From JBFGFG01 sp041627475 (GTDB taxonomy: Bacteria; Actinomycetota; Nitriliruptoria; Nitriliruptorales; Nitriliruptoraceae): a stretch of DNA of 12,898 nt. The first letter of the stretch is position 1. Every line of letters starts with the position of its first letter. The translations under genes were made by a program, and so were the position numbers. This document shows positions 8,751-12,898 of this stretch, one piece after another. The stretch lies in contig JBFKQZ010000066.1 of the NCBI GenBank assembly GCA_041627475.1, forward strand, positions 1-12,898, written 5' to 3'. The notes under the pieces are model-generated. The model was not told the DNA's origin, made no database searches, and was given only the letters and a program-made list of their open reading frames with translations.

Positions 8751-9179
8751 TCAACCGCCATGGCCGAACGGATCGGTGCGGTGGGCGTCGAACTGCGCCT
8801 CGAGGGAACTCACCCGGTCGGTGAGTGTCGTCAGGTCGGCGCGGAGCTCCGTCAGCTGCGCCGTGGCCTCGCCGACCTGCAGCTCCAGCGTGGTGAGGCG
8901 CCCGTCCAGCTCGAGCCCCTGCGCGTCGAGGGACGCACGCAGCGCTTCGAGTTCGGCCTCGACGCTGGTGATGCGGGCGGCGACGGCCTCCAGCTCGGCG
9001 CGGACGGCGGCCTGGTCCTCGTCCGCGGTCGGGTCCGGTGCCCCGAGCTCGGTGAGCGACTCGCGCAGGCGCTCGTCCGCCTGCTCGAGCTGGGCGACGC
9101 GGTCCACGAGCGCCTGGTCGGTGCAGCCGACGAGCAGGACGCCGAGGAGCAGGACGGCGACGGGACGGGGGACGTGCAC
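8751..9179 (-). CDS. Coiled-coil lipoprotein, unknown function
   Basis: Protein of 142 residues. GTG 9179 gives a short signal peptide MHVPRPVAVLLLGVLLVGC with a lipobox (LVGC, Cys19), so the mature protein should be lipid-anchored on the outer face of the cytoplasmic membrane. The rest is almost entirely Leu/Ala/Glu heptad-like helix (ALVDRVAQLEQADERLRESL, EAELEALRASLDAQ, TELRADLTTLTDRVSSLEAQF), predicted to form a long coiled coil, probably an oligomer. It ends in a short His/Gly tail. AAGG about 7 nt before the GTG is a reasonable ribosome site. The frame is open to 9308, but an earlier start would bury the lipobox signal behind an Arg-rich stretch. It sits just upstream of the PASTA kinase on the same strand; a link to kinase signalling or wall spacing is inference only. 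Confidence 0.8.
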   Translation of the reverse strand: MHVPRPVAVLLLGVLLVGCTDQALVDRVAQLEQADERLRESLTELGAPDPTADEDQAAVRAELEAVAARITSVEAELEALRASLDAQGLELDGRLTTLELQVGEATAQLTELRADLTTLTDRVSSLEAQFDAHRTDPFGHGG

Positions 9180-9256
9180 GGCAGGACCTTGGTGGGGGAT
9201 GGGCAGGGTCGCGCGCGGGCGACGAACGGGCAACGAGGCAGTGCGGCGACGACTCC

Positions 9257-9262
9257 TACGAT
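9257..9262 (+). promoter_or_regulatory. Predicted -10 box for the 9295-9986 gene pair
   Basis: TACGAT in CTCCTACGATCGG fits TAnnnT. Transcription would start near 9269, giving a leader of about 26 nt before GTG 9295. It lies in the 115-bp gap between this pair and the divergent lipoprotein gene; no matching minus-strand box was found there. Confidence 0.4.
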
Positions 9263-9294
9263 CGGCGGCAGCACACGAGACCGACGGACCACCG

Positions 9295-9630
9295 GTGAGC
9301 GACACCACGACCCTCCAGACCGACCTGACGGAGCTCGGCTTCCGCCAGGTCGGTCACAGCCGTGGGCGGCCGCAGTGGGCGGCCGGCGTCAACCGCTACC
9401 TCCAGTTCACGCTGTTCCTCGAGCCCGACTCGATCCTGCTGACGTGGCGGTTCGGCCTCGGCGAGTACATGCTGGACCGCGGCTGGCAGATCGGTGGGGC
9501 CGAGTCGGCGTCGCAGGAGCTCTACCCGCAGCGCGACATCCGTCTGCCCGCCGATGCGGACGCGGTCGCCACCGAGATCCGCCGGACGCTGGGGATGCTC
9601 CAGCTCGACCTCGGGGACCCGGCGCTGTGA
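9295..9630 (+). CDS. Small cytoplasmic protein of unknown function
   Basis: Predicted protein of 111 residues from GTG 9295 (MSDTTTLQTDLTELGF). It has no signal peptide, membrane segment or metal motif. Aromatic-rich strand-like stretches (YLQFTLFLEPDSILLTWRF, GEYMLDRGWQIGG) are followed by a C-terminal helix (ADAVATEIRRTLGMLQLDL), giving a compact alpha+beta domain. I do not recognise the family. The frame is open from 8776 upstream, but that part is antisense to the lipoprotein gene and a TAnnnT box at 9257 favours a start near 9295. The stop overlaps the next gene's start (GTGA, 9627-9630), so the two are made together; a soluble partner of that membrane protein is a fair guess. Confidence 0.7.
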   Translation: MSDTTTLQTDLTELGFRQVGHSRGRPQWAAGVNRYLQFTLFLEPDSILLTWRFGLGEYMLDRGWQIGGAESASQELYPQRDIRLPADADAVATEIRRTLGMLQLDLGDPAL

Positions 9631-9986
9631 GTGACGTCGTGGACGACCCCGGGGCAGTGGGGCTGGTGGACTGGGGGCGGACCGGCCGCCGGGTGCGTAC
9701 GAGCGTGCTCGTCCTGGCCGCGCTCGTCCTCGTGGCGTGGGTCGCGATCTCGCTGGCCGGCGGGGGCTTCGACCTCGGCACCCTCTTCGGACTGGTCGGC
9801 CTCGCGTTCGTGGTGCTGTTCGTGATCGAGCTCGTCGTCGTGGGCGGTGCTGCCCTGCGCGGGATGCTGCGCGCCGGTGCGCGTGGCGAGCGACTGTCAA
9901 GCCAGGGCGTGGGGCTCCTGCCACCGCGGATGCCGACCGCCGAGGAGCGGGGACTCCGCGGGGACCACGACGACGAGTCTCAGTGA
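9627..9986 (+). CDS. Small membrane protein with two transmembrane helices
   Basis: Predicted protein of 119 residues starting at GTG 9627 inside the GTGA overlap. A short acidic N-terminus (MSDVVDDPGAVGLVDWGRTG) leads to RRVRT, then helix 1 (SVLVLAALVLVAWVAISLAG, about 28-47). A short GGFDLG turn is followed by helix 2 (LFGLVGLAFVVLFVIELVVVGGAAL, about 54-78). The tail is basic then acidic (RGMLRAGARGERL ... DHDDESQ). By the positive-inside rule both termini should be cytoplasmic, making a hairpin membrane protein. No family recognised. Its last 7 bp overlap the end of the convergent DUF3105 gene. Confidence 0.72.
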   Translation: MSDVVDDPGAVGLVDWGRTGRRVRTSVLVLAALVLVAWVAISLAGGGFDLGTLFGLVGLAFVVLFVIELVVVGGAALRGMLRAGARGERLSSQGVGLLPPRMPTAEERGLRGDHDDESQ

Positions 9987-10468
9987 CCCGGTTCGCGGGC
10001 GTGGGCGTCACGGAACGCCGCGACCTCGCCCGCGTTGACGTCCTCGCACAGCTGCAGCACGCCCCACGCCGTCAGGGACACCGGGGCCGTCGCCGCTGCG
10101 TAGGGCGTGACGACGATCCCGTCGACCTCCTCCGGCAGGCGCTGCAGCGCCTCGACCCGGTCCTCGGGCAACGTCGGGTCGTACGCCACGACGATGCCGC
10201 CCTGTTCGAGGACCCGCACCTGCTCCGGCCCGCTCACCTCGTCGAGGTACGTGCCCGGGTCCAGCGGCCGCCCGCTGCTGTGCCACCCGCTGGTCGGTGG
10301 TGACGACGAGTACGGCACCGGCGGGGGTGCGTCGCCGAGCAGGTGGCTGCCCTCCTGCAGCTGCGGTCGCTCGAGGGGCTCGCAGTCGGCACCGGCCAAC
10401 GGGTCGCCCGCGGCGGTCGCGCACCCGGCGAGGAGTGCGCCGACGGCCAGGAGGACGAGTCGTCTCAC
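9980..10468 (-). CDS. DUF3105-family lipoprotein
   Basis: Protein of 162 residues. The signal peptide MRRLVLLAVGALLAGC carries a lipobox (LAGC, Cys16). The mature domain has the marks I associate with DUF3105: VPYSSSPPTSGWH at 51-63, LDPGTYLDEV at 69-78, VLEQGGIVVAYDP at 86-98, LTAWG at 132-136 and a final AFRDAH. The function of DUF3105 is unknown; members are extracytoplasmic and often sit near redox or copper genes. As I recall it, the family's HxLEHG block carries two His, which here read Arg and Gln (VRVLEQGG), so a proposed metal site could be lost. GTG 10468 overlaps the stop of the upstream thioredoxin-like gene (GTGA, 10465-10468), giving a two-gene operon. Two Cys (C29 and C141) could form a disulfide. 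Confidence 0.82.
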   Translation of the reverse strand: MRRLVLLAVGALLAGCATAAGDPLAGADCEPLERPQLQEGSHLLGDAPPPVPYSSSPPTSGWHSSGRPLDPGTYLDEVSGPEQVRVLEQGGIVVAYDPTLPEDRVEALQRLPEEVDGIVVTPYAAATAPVSLTAWGVLQLCEDVNAGEVAAFRDAHAREPGH

Positions 10469-11394
10469 GCCTGCTCGATCGCGTCCCGGACCAGCGACGG
10501 CACGACCGGTCCGTCGAAGCGGTCCACGACGACGCCGTCGGCGCCGATGACCCACGTCCAGGGCTCGGACGGCAGCTGGAGCTCGTTGACGACCTGCGTC
10601 GGGGTCACGCCGGCGTCGTTGTAGACCTCGGCGTGGACGAACGTGACGTCGTCGCGCCCGAGCTCGGCCCGCACGTCCTCGAGCACGTCGATCACCGGCC
10701 CACAGACGGCCGTCTGGCAGAAACGCGGTGTGGCGACGCTCAGCACCACCGGACCGGTGCCGAGCACCTCGTCCAGCGAGACCGCGTGCATCGAGCACTG
10801 CGGCTCGCGCGTGCAGAGGTCCTCGAGCGCGCCCGGGTCCTCCTCGGTCGGGGTGGCCACGACCGGGAACGCCGTGCCCGGCGGGTAGGTCGTGGACTGC
10901 TCGGGCGTCCGTGCCGAGAACGCCGCGACGCCCGCAGCCTCGCCGTCGACCTGGACGACGGCGTCGAACAGCCCCGCCTCCTCCAGTTCGACGTCCGCGA
11001 CGTAGATGCCGCGCTGGCCGAGGCCCTCGCCGTAGAACAGCGGCGTCACGGGCCCGGTCACCACCTCACCGTCCCGCACGACCCACAGCTGGACGTCGCG
11101 GTCGAGCAGCGGCTGCTGGTCCTCACCGAGGACGCCGAACGGGATCCGACCGGTCGGTCCCGTCAGCACCTCGAACGTCGCCACGATCGGCGTCAGCGTC
11201 GCGGGCACACCGAGGCCGACGGCCGCGATGGCCTGGTCGCTGATGTCCTCGCTGGACGGCGTGGCGGTGTCGTCGGCCTGGGTCGGGTCCTCGGTCGTGC
11301 CGTCGCCGGACCCGGCACAGGCCGCGAGCACGGCGGCCAACGACGTCGTGCCGGTGGCACGCAGCAGCGAACGGCGGGAGATGGGTGCAGCCAC
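10465..11394 (-). CDS. Tat-exported lipoprotein with thioredoxin-like domain (C-x4-C)
   Basis: Protein of 309 residues. The start MAAPISRRSLLRATGTTSL is a twin-arginine signal (RR at 7-8) ending in a lipobox (LAAC, Cys26), so it should be folded before export and then lipid-anchored outside. After an acidic Thr/Asp linker comes a beta-rich domain (about 60-165; DVQLWVVRDGEVV, LFYGEG, GIYVADVELEEAGLFDAVVQVDG) resembling Ig-like/FixH-YtkA modules. CTREPQC lies at 194-200, followed by a thioredoxin-like domain (about 205-305): VVLSVATPRFC at 216-226, C-x4-C at 226-231 in place of CxxC, then FVHAEVYND, EPWTWVIGADGVVVDRFDG. It is probably a thiol redox or metallochaperone-like protein (TlpA/Sco superfamily by layout). 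GTG 11394 has GGAG 8 nt upstream. It is coupled to the downstream DUF3105 gene. Confidence 0.82.
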   Translation of the reverse strand: MAAPISRRSLLRATGTTSLAAVLAACAGSGDGTTEDPTQADDTATPSSEDISDQAIAAVGLGVPATLTPIVATFEVLTGPTGRIPFGVLGEDQQPLLDRDVQLWVVRDGEVVTGPVTPLFYGEGLGQRGIYVADVELEEAGLFDAVVQVDGEAAGVAAFSARTPEQSTTYPPGTAFPVVATPTEEDPGALEDLCTREPQCSMHAVSLDEVLGTGPVVLSVATPRFCQTAVCGPVIDVLEDVRAELGRDDVTFVHAEVYNDAGVTPTQVVNELQLPSEPWTWVIGADGVVVDRFDGPVVPSLVRDAIEQA

Positions 11395-11439
11395 GGGGCG
11401 GGCTCCATCGGTCGGGGGGAGTCCGGGAGGAACAACGGC

Positions 11440-11445
11440 ACGGTA
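11440..11445 (-). promoter_or_regulatory. Predicted -10 box for the thioredoxin-like/DUF3105 operon
   Basis: Read on the minus strand: TACCGT, identical to the box proposed for pfkA. Expected transcription start is near 11433, with a leader of about 39 nt. The box overlaps the palindrome CGGTACCG (11441-11448) and a wider CACGG/CCGTG inverted repeat (11439-11453), which could be an operator, though such short palindromes arise easily in GC-rich DNA. Confidence 0.35.
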
Positions 11446-11487
11446 CCGCCGTGGGTTCCGTGGCCTCCCCTGTGGCACGCTCACGCC

Positions 11488-12423
11488 GTGCCCTCCTCGA
11501 CCTGCCGCCGTGGCGCGACCCTCGTGGTCGCGCTGGCCCTGCTGCTCACGGGCTGCCGCACCCCTGCCGACGAGCCGCCCCCGACCGACGTGGCACCGGT
11601 CCGGGTCGGCACCGGCCAGCAGGCGGAGTCACGTCTCCTGGCCGAGGTCATGGTCCAGCTGCTCACCGCGGCCGACCTCCCGGCGGAGGTCGTCGAGCTG
11701 GCCGACGCCTCCGACGCGCGTCGTGCGCTGGAGCTCGGTGACGTCGACGTCGTGCCGGCCTACACCGGCGAGGCGTGGTTGGAGGTGCTGAACCGGGCGG
11801 ACCCGCCCAGCGACCAGGCCACCTCGCTGGCCCGGGTCGCGGAGGCCGACGAGGCCGAGGGCCTGGTGTGGCTGCGACCACCGATCACGGGCGACGGCCT
11901 GACCTCCCCGCCGGCCGACGCGACCTTCGCGTTCGTCGTGGACGACGACGGCCCCCACGCCGACGTGACGACGATGTCGCAGCTGGCGGCCCGGCTCGGC
12001 CAGCTGGAGGCACCGGTGCTGTGCGTCGACCCGGCGTTCGCCGAACGCGAGGACGGGCTGGCCGTCGTGCTCGACGCGTACTCCATCGCGCCGGACTCGG
12101 TGGAGCGGCTCGGGACCACCCCGGCCGAGGCGGTCCTCGGCGTCGGAGCCGGGGACTGTGACGCGGGGTTGACCAGCGCGACGGACGGTGCGGCGTGGGC
12201 GCTCGGGCAGCGTCCGCTGGTGGACGACCTCGGCGTCTTCCCCGCGTTCGTCGTGGCCCCGGTGGTGGCGGCGGAGGACCTCGCGCTGGTCGAGGCTGCC
12301 CTGCGACCCCTGCCACGGCAGCTGACGACGGCGCTGCTGGGCTCGTGGAACGCGCGAGTCGCCCAGGGCGAGGCGCTCGAGGTGGTCGCCGCCGAGGCCG
12401 CAGCAGCGCTCACGGCCGCCTGA
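11488..12423 (+). CDS. Glycine betaine/choline-type (OpuAC/ProX) substrate-binding lipoprotein
   Basis: Protein of 311 residues from GTG 11488. The signal peptide (CRRGATLVVALALLLTGC) has a lipobox at Cys23. The mature N-terminus (VRVGTGQQAESRLLAEVMVQLL) and ALELGDVDVVPAYTGEAW at about 80-97 are the hallmark blocks of OpuAC-like binding proteins for quaternary amines: search for an uptake state, then the x-x-G-D-x-D-x-x-P-x-Y-T-G signature. Two lobes follow, with strands VRVGTG, FAFVVDDDG and FPAFVVAPVV and a C-terminal helix. It would deliver glycine betaine, choline, carnitine or a related solute to an ABC permease for osmoprotection or carbon supply, but no permease or ATPase gene is visible on either side. 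No Shine-Dalgarno is seen; a weak CACGCT 6 nt before GTG may be a poor -10 box of a leaderless mRNA. Confidence 0.85.
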   Translation: MPSSTCRRGATLVVALALLLTGCRTPADEPPPTDVAPVRVGTGQQAESRLLAEVMVQLLTAADLPAEVVELADASDARRALELGDVDVVPAYTGEAWLEVLNRADPPSDQATSLARVAEADEAEGLVWLRPPITGDGLTSPPADATFAFVVDDDGPHADVTTMSQLAARLGQLEAPVLCVDPAFAEREDGLAVVLDAYSIAPDSVERLGTTPAEAVLGVGAGDCDAGLTSATDGAAWALGQRPLVDDLGVFPAFVVAPVVAAEDLALVEAALRPLPRQLTTALLGSWNARVAQGEALEVVAAEAAAALTAA

Positions 12424-12432
12424 GCCGGACGA

Positions 12433-12460
12433 CCGAGGTGTGCGCATGCGCACACTTCGG
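12433..12460. repeat. Palindromic hairpin element, copy 1 (possible terminator)
   Basis: The left arm CCGAGGTGTGCGC (12433-12445) and right arm GCGCACACTTCGG (12448-12460) enclose AT. Twelve of 13 positions pair perfectly and the other is a G-U pair in RNA; the inner 18 bp are an exact DNA palindrome. It begins 9 bp after the stop of the binding-protein gene, a typical place for a terminator, but has no U-run. It shares GTGTGCGC-nn-GCGCACACTTCGGG with copy 2. Confidence 0.7.
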
Positions 12461-12484
12461 GGAGTGACAGCGGAGCCAGCAGCA

Positions 12485-12508
12485 GAAGTGTGCGCGGGCG
12501 CACACTTC
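12485..12508. repeat. Palindromic hairpin element, copy 2
   Basis: Left arm GAAGTGTGCGC (12485-12495), GG spacer, right arm GCGCACACTTC (12498-12508): 11 perfect base pairs. The core starts exactly 50 bp after that of copy 1 (12488 versus 12438). A third, half-element GAAGTGTG occurs at 12620-12627, directly before the start of the next small gene. The element may be a dispersed repeat, a U-free terminator or a regulator site. A short alternative hairpin, CTTCG/CGAAG, overlaps its right arm (12505-12519). Confidence 0.65.
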
Positions 12509-12629
12509 GGGCTGCGAAGCGCTGCTGTGGGAGCGGTCGTCGGGGGAGCGACAGGGCGGGACTGCGGTGGTGCCGTGGATCGGGGCGGTGCGGCTGGTTC
12601 GCTGGCGGCCCCTCCGAGCGAAGTGTGTG

Positions 12630-12839
12630 ATGTTGTTGCGTGTGCGTGCGATGCTGGTGACGGTGGCGACCGCGCTGGTGCTCCTCGGGTCGGCGTTGCC
12701 GGCGGCGGCGTTCGGCGTTGCCCCCGGTTCGGGGGAGGAGCCCTGCGACCCGGGGCAGATGCCGTGCACCGGCGGTGGCGCCGCCGTGGCCGGTGTGGTG
12801 CTGCTGGCTGCAGGCGCTGCAGTCCGACGTCGGGGCTGA
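12630..12839 (+). CDS. Tiny exported protein with possible sortase-like tail
   Basis: Predicted protein of 69 residues from ATG 12630 (ATG 12651 would give 62). The N-terminus MLLRVRAMLVTVATALVLLGSALPAAA is a good signal peptide or membrane helix, with cleavage likely after Ala27. The remaining outside stretch is only about 20 residues (FGVAPGSGEEPCDPGQMPCTG) and contains two Cys (39, 46). Then come a hydrophobic segment (GGAAVAGVVLLAAGAAV, 49-65) and RRRG. MPCTG, hydrophobic stretch and positive end follow the order of an LPxTG sorting signal with Met in place of Leu. Alternatively it is simply a two-helix membrane peptide. No strong ribosome site is visible. The hydrophobic pattern and high third-position GC argue for a real gene, but small ORFs in GC-rich DNA need care. 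Confidence 0.5.
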   Translation: MLLRVRAMLVTVATALVLLGSALPAAAFGVAPGSGEEPCDPGQMPCTGGGAAVAGVVLLAAGAAVRRRG

Positions 12840-12856
12840 GGCCGGGCCGGGTCCGC

Positions 12857-12898
12857 TGCGCGCGATCGGCGCGCTGACCGGATGCGCGCGATCGGCGC
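12857..12898 (+). repeat. 16-bp direct repeat reaching the window edge
   Basis: TGCGCGCGATCGGCGC is present at 12857-12872 and exactly again at 12883-12898, period 26 bp, with a 10-bp spacer. The second copy ends at the last base of the window, so longer repetition cannot be judged. Each unit holds GCGC arms around CGATCG and can form a short hairpin. Confidence 0.55.

Noticed and set aside
8749..8754. TTGACC as a -35 element for the kinase
   Set aside because: Spacing to the -10 box is 13 bp, too short for a standard sigma-A promoter.
8723..8761. ATG 8761 as the kinase start
   Set aside because: It overlaps the end of the upstream lipoprotein gene, has no ribosome site, and sits upstream of a TACGCT box positioned for GTG 8722. 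Not fully excluded.
10297..12423. A 708-residue frame ending in the OpuAC-like protein
   Set aside because: The part before GTG 11488 is antisense to the thioredoxin-like gene, and the lipoprotein signal begins at 11488.
12433..12508. Start of a CRISPR array
   Set aside because: Only two palindromic units, imperfect identity outside the core, no cas genes and no third full repeat at the same spacing.
12440..12877. A 145-residue plus-strand frame through the palindromes
   Set aside because: Its VCAxAHFG-like motifs are only translations of the palindromic repeat and appear in several frames on both strands.

Overview
The window is very GC-rich. Nearly every third codon position is G or C, GTG starts are common, and genes are packed with 4-bp stop/start overlaps. 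Together with a group-III-type phosphofructokinase, a PASTA-domain Ser/Thr kinase, a mycothiol-enzyme-family (maleylpyruvate isomerase-like) protein, and Tat and Sec lipoproteins, this points to the chromosome of an actinobacterium (Actinomycetota). A deep, poorly characterised lineage such as Nitriliruptoria/Euzebyales is a guess from style, not something the sequence proves. I see no rRNA, tRNA, transposase, phage, CRISPR or plasmid gene. This is ordinary, densely coding core or near-core chromosome with 16 genes.

Layout: (1) 1-1383, plus strand: the 3' end of an alpha/beta hydrolase gene, then a secreted protein of unknown function. (2) 1411-5074: galE on the minus strand diverges from a translationally coupled plus-strand run of pfkA, an inositol-monophosphatase-family phosphatase and an unknown, weakly GNAT-like gene. 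These are sugar and sugar-phosphate functions. (3) 5075-9179: a maleylpyruvate isomerase/DinB-like gene (minus) diverges from a zinc-ribbon membrane protein with a discoidin-like outer domain (plus). That gene converges on a PASTA-domain kinase (minus), which lies just downstream of a coiled-coil lipoprotein gene (minus). The last three look like envelope-sensing proteins, though nothing proves they act together. (4) 9295-9986: a coupled pair of small unknown genes, the second with two membrane segments. (5) 9980-11394, minus strand: a coupled pair encoding a Tat-exported lipoprotein with a thioredoxin-like domain (unusual C-x4-C motif) and a DUF3105 lipoprotein. (6) 11488-12839: a glycine-betaine/choline-type (OpuAC/ProX) binding lipoprotein without a visible permease, two palindromes exactly 50 bp apart, and a tiny exported protein with a possible sortase-like tail.

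Transcription signals: six intergenic regions carry TAnnnT boxes of the actinobacterial sigma-A -10 type, seven boxes in all. For galE and the kinase the box lies 7-8 nt before the start codon, which suggests leaderless mRNAs and favours GTG 8722 over ATG 8761 as the kinase start. Three of the four convergent gene ends carry a perfect palindrome or a tetraloop-type hairpin at or between the stop codons.

I found no convincing new defence or mobile system. The most interesting items are the kinase with Thr in place of the catalytic-loop Lys, the Tat thioredoxin-like/DUF3105 pair, the tandem palindromes, and the tiny MPCTG-tailed protein.
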